DNA of 23,231 nucleotides from Pseudomonadota bacterium (GTDB lineage: Bacteria > Pseudomonadota > Alphaproteobacteria > Rhizobiales > Rhizobiaceae), in contig JAEWPB010000149.1 of the NCBI GenBank assembly GCA_023399465.1, positions 1 to 23,231 on the forward strand. The letters are read 5' to 3'. A model generated the notes under the pieces. It was given only the letters and a program-made list of their open reading frames with translations. It had not been told where the DNA came from and did no database searches. Shown here one piece after another: positions 1-6,234 of the stretch. Each line of letters starts with the position of its first letter. Position 1 is the stretch's first letter. Made by a program: the position numbers and the translations under genes.

Positions 1-372
1 GTCCTCGGCGGCTATATCGGCATGGCGCAGATGAACGGCGCGCTGGCGGCGACAGCCGGCGGCTTCCTCCTCATAAGCTACGCGCACTACTTGCGCGGCG
101 GCGATCACGCCTTTCGCCTCGATGGCATGGCCGCCTTCGCCTTCCTCTGGACCGTGACCCTGACGCTGGTGATGACCGCCCTCTTTGCACCCGGCGCCTC
201 CGCAACCGCCCTCGTGCTCGCGCTCTTCCCGGTCGGCGTCGGCTATTGGCTGTCCTCGATGACCAGCGCTTTTGCCCCCTGTCCCCGCTGGGCACGACCG
301 CTTCTGTCCGGCGCCATGACCTCTATCCCGTCCGCCGCCGCCATCCTGATTGCAGCAATCCAGCAAGCCTGA
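1..372 (+). CDS. C-terminal part of an unknown integral membrane protein (5' end outside window)
   Basis: The reading frame is open from base 1 to the TGA at 370-372, so at least 123 residues of the protein end are present and the start lies outside the window. The first in-frame ATG is at 22, but the codons before it are also open and code for similar sequence, so it need not be the start. Four hydrophobic stretches are visible, the last just before the C-terminus, separated by short loops that contain a GDHAFRLDG segment and a Pro/Cys-rich turn (APCPRWARP). No catalytic motif is recognised and no family is assigned. It ends 69 bases before the YceI gene on the same strand, which has its own strong ribosome binding site, so co-transcription is possible but not shown. 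Confidence 0.6.
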   Translation, partial: VLGGYIGMAQMNGALAATAGGFLLISYAHYLRGGDHAFRLDGMAAFAFLWTVTLTLVMTALFAPGASATALVLALFPVGVGYWLSSMTSAFAPCPRWARPLLSGAMTSIPSAAAILIAAIQQA

Positions 373-441
373 CGCTGCCCGCTATCCCGGACTTCCCGGT
401 ATCACCGCCCCTCCCGGCTCAACCAAAGGAGAAACATCCCC

Positions 442-1020
442 ATGAAACTACCTGGTATCGCAGCCGCCGTAGCCGGCCTTTTCCTCGCCGGCTCGGCATT
501 TGCCGCCGACACCTACGAAATCGATCCGACCCACGCCTGGGTCGGCTTCAAGACCAACCATGCCGGCTGGGCCAACGCCCAGGGCACCTTCAAGGCTGTC
601 ACCGGCACGATCACCTTCGACAAGGACGACGTGACCAAGAGCGCGATCGAACTGACGATCGAGGCGGGCAGCATCGATACCAACAACGACAAGCGTGACG
701 TCCATCTGAAGAGCCCGGACTTCCTCAATGCCGAGGAGTTCCCGCAGATCACCTTCAAGAGCACGGCGATCGAAAAGACCGGCGAGAAGACCGCCAAGGT
801 CACCGGCGACCTGACGCTCGTCGGCACGACCAAGCCGGTCACGCTCGATGTGACCTGGAACGGCGAAGCGCCGCTGCCGTGGGACGCCAACACGATCAAG
901 TCCGGCTTCAGCGCTACCGGTTCGTTCAGCGGCCCCGATTTCGGCCTGACGAAGATGACGGACTTCGGCCTCGGCCCGGATCTGGTCCTCAGCGCCGATC
1001 TCGAGGCGGTCAAGAAATAA
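442..1020 (+). CDS. YceI family periplasmic protein
   Basis: This 192-residue protein starts with a clear Sec signal peptide: MKLP, a hydrophobic core, and an AFA-AD cleavage site after residue 21, which puts it in the periplasm. The mature part has the YceI layout: an N-terminal YEIDPTHAWVGFKTNHAG segment, a central KRDVHLKSPDFLNAEEFPQITFKS block and a C-terminal GFSATGSFSGPDFGL block. YceI proteins form a lipocalin-like beta barrel that binds an isoprenoid-type lipid; the family has been tied to osmotic or base stress, but the role here is unknown. The length matches the usual ~190 residues. The start is fixed by AAGGAGA at 426-432, nine bases before the ATG. A strong terminator follows the stop codon. 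No cytochrome b561 gene, a frequent partner of yceI, is visible in the window. Confidence 0.93.
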   Translation: MKLPGIAAAVAGLFLAGSAFAADTYEIDPTHAWVGFKTNHAGWANAQGTFKAVTGTITFDKDDVTKSAIELTIEAGSIDTNNDKRDVHLKSPDFLNAEEFPQITFKSTAIEKTGEKTAKVTGDLTLVGTTKPVTLDVTWNGEAPLPWDANTIKSGFSATGSFSGPDFGLTKMTDFGLGPDLVLSADLEAVKK

Positions 1021-1044
1021 GTCCCGCCTGCAAGCTCGACATGG

Positions 1045-1073
1045 AGGCCGGGTCCCTGCGACCCGGCCTTTTT
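1045..1073 (+). terminator. Rho-independent terminator of the YceI gene
   Basis: A perfect 9-bp stem (AGGCCGGGT 1045-1053, ACCCGGCCT 1061-1069) with a 7-base loop runs into a T tract at 1069-1073. It lies 25 bases after the YceI stop codon. Confidence 0.88.
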
Positions 1074-1122
1074 CTTGTGCCGAATGAGCGGCTATCCCGC
1101 CTCCACCCCAGATGGCGCAACA

Positions 1123-1149
1123 AAAAACCCGCCGGAGCGGCGGGTTTTT
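1123..1149 (-). terminator. Terminator of tig, probably bidirectional
   Basis: A perfect CCCGCCG (1128-1134) / CGGCGGG (1138-1144) stem with a GAG loop is flanked by AAAAA and TTTTT, so a U tract follows the hairpin on either strand. It lies 35 bases past the tig stop and can also back up the YceI terminator from the other side. Confidence 0.88.
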
Positions 1150-1183
1150 CTGATGTCCTGGAAACTCTGAAGACAGAGGCCGA

Positions 1184-2659
1184 TTACTCGGCGCCTTCCT
1201 CGGAAGCCTTCTTCTTCGGAGCAGCCTTCTTCTTCGGAGCAGCTTCTTCGCCTTCGGCAGCTTCGGCCTTGGCGGCAGCCTTCTTCTTCGGAGCGGCCTT
1301 CTTGGTTTCAGCCTTTTCCTCGCCTTCCTCGTCAGCGAGCAGCTCTTCCTTCGTCACGGTCTTGTCGGTGACGTTGACTTCGCCGAGCAGGTGATCGACG
1401 ACCTTCTCTTCGAAGATCGGCGCGCGCAGCGAAGCGGCAGCACCGGGGGTGTTGCGGAAGAAGTCGAGGATCTGCTTCTCCTGGCCCGGGAACTGGCGAA
1501 GCTGGTCGTACAGCGAACGCTGCATTTCCTCTTCGGTCACTTCGACGCCGGCCTTCTCGCCGATTTCGGAGAGAACCAGGCCGAGGCGAACCCGGCGCTC
1601 GGCCAGCTTCATGTACTCTTCGCGAGCCTTTTCCTCGGTGGTGTCTTCGTCTTCGAAGGTCTTGCCCGACTGGGCGAGATCGGTGTTGACCTGGCGCCAG
1701 ATGTTTTCGAACTCGGCTTCGATCAGGCGAGCCGGGGTTTCGAACTTGTACATCTCGTCGAGCTGATCGAGGATCTGGCGCTTGACCTTCTGGCGGGTAA
1801 CCGAGCCGTACTGGCTTTCGATCTGGCCGCGGACGATTTCCTTCAGGCGATCAGCCGACTCGAGGCCGAGCTTGGTCGCCAGTTCGTCGTTGATTTCGAC
1901 TTCGCCCGGAGCAGCAACTTCCTTGACGGTGATGTCGAAGGTGGCTTCCTTGCCGGCAAGGTTGGTTGCCGGGTAGTCGGCCGGGAAGGTCACGGTGATG
2001 ACCTTCTCATCGCCAGCCTTGACGCCGACGAGCTGGTCTTCGAAGCCCGGGATGAAGCGGTTGGAGCCGATGACAAGCTGTGCGTCTTCGTCCTTGCCGC
2101 CGTCGAAGGCTTCACCGTCGACCTTGCCGAGGTAATCCATGGTGACGCGGTCGCCTTCGGCAGCCTTGCCCTTCTTCGTCTCGAAGCTGCGGGCGCTCTC
2201 GGCGATGCGCATGATCTGCTCGGTCACTTCCGAATCGTCGATCTCGACGACTTCACGCACGACCTTGATGCCGTCGACCGGCTTCAGTTCGATCGGCGGA
2301 ATGATCTCGTAGGAGAGCGTGAATTCGAAGTCGGCGGTGCCGGAGAGGATCTTGTCGGCTTCGTCCTTGTCCTCGGTCATGGCGATTTCCGGCTGGGTCG
2401 CCGACTTTTCGCCACGCTCGGAGAGGATCGAGGTCGGCTGATCGCGGACGATCTCGTTGACGAGGTCGGCCATGATGGACTTGCCGTACATCTTCTTGAG
2501 ATGTGCGAACGGAACCTTGCCCGGGCGGAAGCCGTTGATGCGGACCTTGTCCTTGGCATCGGCCAGGCGCTCGTTCATGCGAGCTTCCATGTCCTTGGCC
2601 GGGATAACGACCTTGAGTTCGCGCTTCAGCCCTTCAGCGAGCGTTTCGATAACCTGCAT
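1184..2659 (-). CDS. tig: Trigger factor, ribosome-bound chaperone and peptidyl-prolyl isomerase
   Basis: Trigger factor binds ribosomal protein L23 at the exit tunnel and shields nascent chains in the cytoplasm. The 491-residue protein has the three usual parts. The N-terminal ribosome-binding domain carries the signature GFRPGKVP at residues 43-50. The FKBP-type isomerase domain spans about 165-248, with GDRVTMDYLGKVDGEAFDGG and the FIPGFEDQLVG segment. The helical substrate-cradling domain spans about 255-435. It is longer than E. coli trigger factor (432 residues) because of a low-complexity tail (about 443-491) rich in Lys, Ala and Glu with repeated APKKKA units. The ATG at 2659 is preceded on the minus strand by a modest GAAGG/AGGA-type site. 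The gene is monocistronic: the tRNA lies about 290 bases upstream and a terminator follows. Confidence 0.97.
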   Translation of the reverse strand: MQVIETLAEGLKRELKVVIPAKDMEARMNERLADAKDKVRINGFRPGKVPFAHLKKMYGKSIMADLVNEIVRDQPTSILSERGEKSATQPEIAMTEDKDEADKILSGTADFEFTLSYEIIPPIELKPVDGIKVVREVVEIDDSEVTEQIMRIAESARSFETKKGKAAEGDRVTMDYLGKVDGEAFDGGKDEDAQLVIGSNRFIPGFEDQLVGVKAGDEKVITVTFPADYPATNLAGKEATFDITVKEVAAPGEVEINDELATKLGLESADRLKEIVRGQIESQYGSVTRQKVKRQILDQLDEMYKFETPARLIEAEFENIWRQVNTDLAQSGKTFEDEDTTEEKAREEYMKLAERRVRLGLVLSEIGEKAGVEVTEEEMQRSLYDQLRQFPGQEKQILDFFRNTPGAAASLRAPIFEEKVVDHLLGEVNVTDKTVTKEELLADEEGEEKAETKKAAPKKKAAAKAEAAEGEEAAPKKKAAPKKKASEEGAE

Positions 2660-2797
2660 GTTCCTACCTTCACTTCATGCCGGCCGTGCCCAGACAGCCG
2701 TTCGTTTCGTTGAGCACGACGCCGGAAAACGCGTTCCCGGCCGTGGCTTATTGCAATCCATAAGCATTTTGCCGAGCAAAATGGCGCATGGAGTCCC

Positions 2798-2841
2798 GGA
2801 GCATCCTCTGCGCTTCGATCAGAAAGCGTAGAGGATGCTCC
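2798..2841. repeat. 18-bp near-perfect inverted repeat (intergenic hairpin element)
   Basis: The arms 2798-2815 and 2824-2841 pair over 18 bp around an 8-base loop (CGATCAGA). The single exception is a G/T pair (2810/2829), which would be G-U in RNA read from the plus strand but C/A read from the minus strand. A second small dyad, CATTTTGC / GCAAAATG with a 3-base loop, lies just to the left at 2765-2783. No T tract follows on either strand, so this is not a typical terminator. The whole unit sits between tig and the tRNA gene and looks like a dispersed palindromic intergenic element. No second copy is seen in this window. Confidence 0.7.
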
Positions 2842-2951
2842 AGAACATCTGTCCGTGCATGAAACCTGCGAATGACCCTCTGGTCCACCGGCTTCATACA
2901 CCGGGCGCGTGAGGCCAAGGCTTTGAGCCTCTCCCCGCCCGTAAGGCAGCT

Positions 2952-3036
<85 letters not shown>

Positions 3037-3089
3037 GATCACAGAGCCGCATGACAATGCCTGCATGAGGCCTTCCGGAGCGCGGCGTC

Positions 3090-3118
3090 TCTATATCACC
3101 CGATTCAGCGCACGCAAA
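3090..3118 (-). promoter_or_regulatory. Probable promoter of tRNA-Leu
   Basis: On the minus strand a TTTGCG hexamer (3118-3113) is followed after 17 bases by TATAGA (3095-3090), about 53 bases upstream of the mature tRNA 5' end. The -10 is good and the -35 is weak. No other promoter-like pair is apparent close to the gene. Confidence 0.45.
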
Positions 3119-3202
3119 GGAAAAATGAAGGCTGTATGGCGGGTTGGCATCCTTTCACGCAGCTTTCTTCGACCCCCCGGCCCTTCGGCCGTATTTTGCC
3201 GG

Positions 3203-3799
3203 TCAATAAAGCGGCTCGTCATAGACCGGCTTGCCGTCAAGCAGCAATGCGCGGATCTGCGCCTGCCCTGATTCCGATACCCTTGCCGCCACTGCGAGCT
3301 TTTCCGTGCCGCGCACCAGTTCCAGATCGCGCCCCTCGCCCTCCGGGACATAAAAGCGCTCGATGCCGTAGGATACGCTGACGGCGGAACCGCTCAGCGA
3401 TGTCACATAGGGCGGCAGGTGCCCCTTGACCACAATGGCTTCGGATTGCGGCTGCAACTTCTGGAACGACGCTTCGGACACACCCCAGTAACCGGAAGCA
3501 TCCTTCTTCAAGCGCACCCACAGCGGTTGAGATGCGGCGTCCGCGGGCCGGGACCCGACGATCTTGTCGAGCGGGACGGTGGATATGTCGTAGCTGAGGA
3601 TCACATAATCACCACGCAGCAGATCGCGCGGGTCGACCGGAGCCGTCTGCAGCAGCACCTCGGCGCCGCTTTGCAACACCGCGGCGCGGCTGGCGATCAT
3701 GTAACCGACGATCCCGGTCTGCAGCGCCGCGACGATCAGCGCCGCACCGATGAAACAGCGAGAACCCGGCCCGTAGGCGATGCGAGAGACGGTATTCAT
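3203..3799 (-). CDS. GDYXXLXY domain protein, membrane-anchored
   Basis: This 198-residue protein has one N-terminal membrane segment at about residues 16-37, followed by an extracytoplasmic domain. The family signature GDYVILSY is at residues 63-70, inside VDPRDLLRGDYVILSYDIS, and gives the family its name. The biochemical function of the family is unknown. Its ATG overlaps the stop codon of the upstream DUF2157 gene in an ATGA arrangement (3796-3799), so the two are almost certainly translationally coupled. GDYXXLXY and DUF2157 proteins are commonly neighbours or fusions, which suggests one membrane complex; that is inference. The stop is near 3203 and no clear terminator is seen before the tRNA promoter region. 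Confidence 0.88.
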   Translation of the reverse strand: MNTVSRIAYGPGSRCFIGAALIVAALQTGIVGYMIASRAAVLQSGAEVLLQTAPVDPRDLLRGDYVILSYDISTVPLDKIVGSRPADAASQPLWVRLKKDASGYWGVSEASFQKLQPQSEAIVVKGHLPPYVTSLSGSAVSVSYGIERFYVPEGEGRDLELVRGTEKLAVAARVSESGQAQIRALLLDGKPVYDEPLY

Positions 3800-4896
3800 G
3801 CATTTGCTCCACTCGAGTGCCCGAATCGTCTTTCGAGCCTGATGACAAGCCAGGCCACCAGCGCCACGAACAAGCCGGACAGCAGGAAAAATCCGGAGGT
3901 GCCGAGGATCGTTCCAACCGTTTCGAACGACAGATACAGAACCTCCAGGGCGAACAGCGCGTAGCCGAGATAGCGGACCGCGCCGTTATCCCGCCCGGCG
4001 ATCGCAATCGCCGTGACCGCTGCCGCAAGCGTGACAACCCCGACCGCAAGCCTTCCCGCAGCGTCGTCATATTCGACATGCAGAAGCCCCAGGCCGATCG
4101 CCCCGAGCAGGAAGGTGTAGAAAGCTGGTGCCGCCCCGGCCCCACGGGCCAGACGATGGAGCGGCGATGCCGGAAGCGCGGCACACAGAAAGCCGGCAAG
4201 ACCGGCGACGGTGATCGCGAGCGCGGTCGCCGCATCCTCGCGGACGAAATAGATCCACGTGATCCAGCCGACCAGCAGCAGATAGGCGAGATGCCGGGCT
4301 CTCGGCGCCTCGGTCAGATAGACGAGCGCGACCGTCACCAGCGCCATCACCGGCGCACCCCAGGCCCATACCGCATCCCAGCGGCCATCGAATTCGTTGA
4401 GATAGGCTATGAAGAAGGCCCAGGACAGGAAACCGGCAACGGTGGTAATCGTGCTCGAGCCGAACAACAGGGCGGTCAGCACCGCCATGGCGAACCACAG
4501 CGTCATGAAGGAGACGGCGTCGCCCGATATGTGGTACATCTGGGCGACCAGCGAGAGCGCCGCGCCGAAGGTCATCGTGCCCATGACGAGAAAGGCCGCC
4601 GCCGCCCTCGGCGCATCGCGCATCCTGCAAAGGGCCGCGGCACCGTGGAAGATCCAGATCAGCGCGACGAGCGCGCCCACCCGCACGATGCGCGGTATCT
4701 CCTCCCAGTTGGAGGCCACGACCAGCAGGATGGCCGCCGATACCAGAAGTGCGGCGATCACCAGCAGCACGCGCCCCAGGCTGAAGGAGGTTTCGCGCGC
4801 ATCGAGCTCGGCCAGCAATGCCCGGGCCGTCGGCTCCTCCAGCAATCCCCTGGCGACCCAGACCTTCAGATCCCGTTCCAACCTGCCGCGATACAT
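3796..4896 (-). CDS. DUF2157 multi-spanning membrane protein
   Basis: The protein (366 residues from the chosen start) has a soluble N-terminal helix pair (LERDLKVWVARGLLEEPTARALLAEL) followed by roughly ten or more hydrophobic segments up to the C-terminal basic tail. The N-terminal portion, including the SNWEEIPRIVRVGALVALIWIFHGAA block, is typical of DUF2157. Its function is not established. I prefer the ATG at 4896 because GAGAGG stands six bases before it; an upstream in-frame GTG at 4938 would add 14 residues but has no ribosome binding site. The gene leads a two-gene operon, overlapping the GDYXXLXY gene by four bases. Its upstream side faces an 800-base non-coding stretch that begins with a CtrA-like box about 145 bases before the start. 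Confidence 0.85.
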   Translation of the reverse strand: MYRGRLERDLKVWVARGLLEEPTARALLAELDARETSFSLGRVLLVIAALLVSAAILLVVASNWEEIPRIVRVGALVALIWIFHGAAALCRMRDAPRAAAAFLVMGTMTFGAALSLVAQMYHISGDAVSFMTLWFAMAVLTALLFGSSTITTVAGFLSWAFFIAYLNEFDGRWDAVWAWGAPVMALVTVALVYLTEAPRARHLAYLLLVGWITWIYFVREDAATALAITVAGLAGFLCAALPASPLHRLARGAGAAPAFYTFLLGAIGLGLLHVEYDDAAGRLAVGVVTLAAAVTAIAIAGRDNGAVRYLGYALFALEVLYLSFETVGTILGTSGFFLLSGLFVALVAWLVIRLERRFGHSSGANA

Positions 4897-5040
4897 CATC
4901 ACCCTCTCGTCGTTCACGGCCGAAGAACCATCGACCACGTGCCGTCCGATCTATGCACAGGTCGGCCAATATCGCAATTTGTCTTGTAATGACACCGAAA
5001 CAGCCCCGGAATACCTTTGCAAGCCGGAGAATGGGGCGCA

Positions 5041-5055
5041 TTAAGGCTCCATTAA
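5041..5055. promoter_or_regulatory. Candidate CtrA binding site (TTAA-N7-TTAA)
   Basis: TTAA at 5041-5044 and TTAA at 5052-5055 are separated by exactly seven bases, matching the core of the alphaproteobacterial CtrA consensus TTAA-N7-TTAAC except for a final G instead of C. The same stretch is an 11-bp tandem repeat, ATTAAGGCTCC ATTAAGGTTCC (5040-5061). It lies between the divergent DUF2157 operon and the sRNA promoter. Confidence 0.4.
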
Positions 5056-5101
5056 GGTTCCAATGTTAGTTTTTACTAAATAGCAGGTAGCAACATCGAG
5101 C

Positions 5102-5118
5102 CATGCAACAATTGCATG
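5102..5118. promoter_or_regulatory. LysR-type operator upstream of the sRNA
   Basis: CATGCAA (5102-5108) and TTGCATG (5112-5118) form a perfect 7-bp dyad with a 3-bp spacer. It contains the T-N11-A core typical of LysR-type regulators (T5104, A5116). Its centre (5110) is 53 bp before the -10 hexamer, which puts it at about -65 from the predicted start, the usual recognition site position for this regulator class. Which regulator binds is inferred: LsrB/VtlR is a candidate. Confidence 0.6.
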
Positions 5119-5139
5119 CCCTCCATGAGAATGTCGCAC

Positions 5140-5168
5140 TGCACAAAACGCGAGAGCCGGCCTATATA
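5140..5168 (+). promoter_or_regulatory. Promoter of the alpha-r14-like sRNA
   Basis: The -35 TGCACA (5140-5145) is separated by 17 bp from the -10 TATATA (5163-5168); the predicted start is near 5175. The -35 lies at the end of GCACTGCACA (5136-5145). The same 10-mer occurs at the -35 of the second DUF1127 gene. Confidence 0.6.
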
Positions 5169-5174
5169 GCATTC

Positions 5175-5327
5175 ACACGGACGGCAATTGCCGATCACGT
5201 ATTCGGAGCAGCGCTCTCCTCCTCCCTGCGTAGCTCCGTAACGACAGGTAGCACTCCTCCTCCCAAGCTGCCTGTCACTTTAAATGACGCTCGCCGGTCC
5301 TCCTCCCCCGGCGGGCGTTATTTGTTT
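5175..5327 (+). ncRNA. Alpha-r14 / NfeR1 / 'cuckoo' family sRNA with three anti-Shine-Dalgarno loops
   Basis: Three consecutive hairpins each display the identical 9-mer CCTCCTCCC in the loop. Hairpin 1 has arms 5205-5214 and 5228-5237 (loop motif 5218-5226). Hairpin 2 has arms 5243-5252 and 5267-5276 (motif 5256-5264). Hairpin 3 has arms 5287-5297 and 5308-5318 (motif 5299-5307) and is a Rho-independent terminator followed by a T-rich tail. This is the hallmark of the alpha-r14 sRNAs (S. meliloti NfeR1, Rfam suhB motif, also called cuckoo RNAs), which base-pair with ribosome binding sites and repress translation of transporter and metabolic mRNAs; NfeR1 affects osmoadaptation and nodulation. 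From hairpin 1 to the tail is 123 bases, close to the known family size as I recall it. The promoter predicted here would add about 30 bases at the 5' end, including the palindrome CGGCAATTGCCG (5182-5193), so the exact 5' end is uncertain. No protein gene is supported here. Confidence 0.9.
5287..5327 (+). terminator. Terminator hairpin of the sRNA
   Basis: An 11-bp GC-rich stem (5287-5297 / 5308-5318, one T/G pair) with a 10-base loop is followed by TTATTTGTTT. It is also the third anti-Shine-Dalgarno hairpin of the sRNA. Confidence 0.85.
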
Positions 5328-5623
5328 CCTGACTACGCAAAAACACTTCCCCGCCAAGATCATCGACACTCACGCCACGCCCTTCCCGCCGGTGGAGCGG
5401 TGCATCGCTCGGCCACTACGGGACGGACATAAATCTCGGGATGCCCGGCTGCCCGCTGCCGCCGGGACGCGCTTTCCGCCCTTGTCCGGACTGGACCACA
5501 ACTGCGCCCGGCCCGGCCCCACGCATCCGCAGGATGCCTGCAACCGGCGATGCCGCATTGCCAAGCGGCCGGGGCGACTGCCCATACATTAATCAACAAA
5601 ACGCAAGAAATGCTCGAATGATG
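5328..5623. other. Non-coding gap with nothing recognised
   Basis: Between the sRNA terminator and the first DUF1127 control region there are about 300 bases in which I see no credible gene, repeat or RNA. Short open frames exist on both strands, but none has a ribosome binding site plus a recognisable protein. Confidence 0.5.
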
Positions 5624-5636
5624 TGCATTTGACGCA
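5624..5636. promoter_or_regulatory. Candidate LysR-type operator of the first DUF1127 gene
   Basis: TGC (5624-5626) and GCA (5634-5636) form a T-N11-A type dyad centred at 5630, exactly 53 bp before the -10 hexamer, the same distance as at the sRNA. The dyad is weaker than the sRNA site, but the right half continues GCATAG, as does the site of the second DUF1127 gene. Confidence 0.4.
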
Positions 5637-5659
5637 TAGGTGGCATGATTCTTTGGTTC

Positions 5660-5688
5660 TGGTGCCTTTTTGCAGCGCAACATATATT
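5660..5688 (+). promoter_or_regulatory. Promoter of the first DUF1127 gene
   Basis: The -10 is TATATT (5683-5688). The bases 17 bp upstream (TGGTGC, 5660-5665) are a poor -35, which fits activator dependence. The predicted start near 5695 gives a leader of about 64 bases. Confidence 0.45.
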
Positions 5689-5758
5689 GCTCTCATCAAC
5701 GCAGGAAGTCAGCGCCAATCCGGGCAGCTGGCAAATGCCCAGGATAAGGGGAATGACC

Positions 5759-5905
5759 ATGAATATCGCACGCAGCTTCAACAACTGGCGCAAGTACCGG
5801 CAGACCGTCAACGAACTCGACCGCATGTCGAACCGCGAACTGCACGACCTCGGCATCGATCGCGCCGACATCCGCCGCATTGCCCGCCAGGCCGCAAACT
5901 TCTAA
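5759..5905 (+). CDS. DUF1127 small Arg-rich protein, first copy
   Basis: This 48-residue basic protein has the whole DUF1127 pattern: an N-terminal RSFNNWRKYRQTVNELDRMSN helix and a C-terminal ELHDLGIDRADIRRIAR helix. DUF1127 proteins of 45-50 residues occur in many copies in alphaproteobacteria. In Agrobacterium they have been linked to phosphate and carbon turnover and to surface behaviour. In Rhodobacter the DUF1127 protein CcaF1 binds RNA and is made with CCUCCUCCC-loop sRNAs. The ATG at 5759 is chosen because AAGGGG (5746-5751) stands seven bases before it and it gives the family's normal length; an ATG at 5753 is too close to that site. The gene has its own promoter and terminator, so it is monocistronic. 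It lies about 430 bases downstream of the sRNA. Confidence 0.93.
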   Translation: MNIARSFNNWRKYRQTVNELDRMSNRELHDLGIDRADIRRIARQAANF

Positions 5906-5950
5906 GGTTTGCAATTACTTCGCCCAAGCGGCGAACCGAAGAATTTCTGA

Positions 5951-5984
5951 TGCCTCCGGCCTTGCGCCGGGGGCATTTTCGTTT
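5951..5984 (+). terminator. Terminator of the first DUF1127 gene
   Basis: The 10-bp stem TGCCTCCGGC (5951-5960) / GCCGGGGGCA (5966-5975), with one T/G pair and a 5-base loop, is followed by TTTTCGTTT. Confidence 0.88.
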
Positions 5985-6103
5985 CCGCAGGCAGCATTCG
6001 ATCCAGACTGAATCCTTTCCGGCCTGCACGCCTGAGGGGCGCCATCCCTGCCCTGCAACCGCAGCACATTTTTTGAGCTCAGGCTATTTTTTCCGCAATG
6101 CAC

Positions 6104-6115
6104 TGCACAAATGCA
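6104..6115. promoter_or_regulatory. Candidate LysR-type operator of the second DUF1127 gene
   Basis: TGCA (6104-6107) and TGCA (6112-6115) make a dyad centred at 6109.5, 52.5 bp before the -10 hexamer. It overlaps the first of two TGCACTGCACA repeats (6099-6109 and 6134-6144, 35 bp apart). The second repeat covers the -35, so the pair resembles the recognition and activation sites of a LysR-type regulator. Confidence 0.5.
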
Positions 6116-6138
6116 TAGCAGAGGCCAGTATTTTGCAC

Positions 6139-6167
6139 TGCACATTTTTGTTTTACGAACGTATAAA
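6139..6167 (+). promoter_or_regulatory. Promoter of the second DUF1127 gene
   Basis: The -35 TGCACA (6139-6144), a 17-bp spacer and the -10 TATAAA (6162-6167) match the sRNA promoter in hexamer, spacing and surrounding GCACTGCACA. The predicted start near 6174 gives a leader of about 61 bases. Confidence 0.6.
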
Positions 6168-6234
6168 ACGGCCAATCCCGATGCGGACAACGCCGCACGC
6201 AACAAACACCACTGATGATTTTAGAGGCACGACC

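Noticed and set aside
1391..2713. Long plus-strand open frame of 440 codons
   Set aside because: It is antisense to tig, is an effect of high GC codon use, and its translation is not recognisable as any protein family.
5103..5592. Small open frames over the sRNA region
   Set aside because: They cross the sRNA hairpins and terminator, lack ribosome binding sites and have no recognisable protein features.
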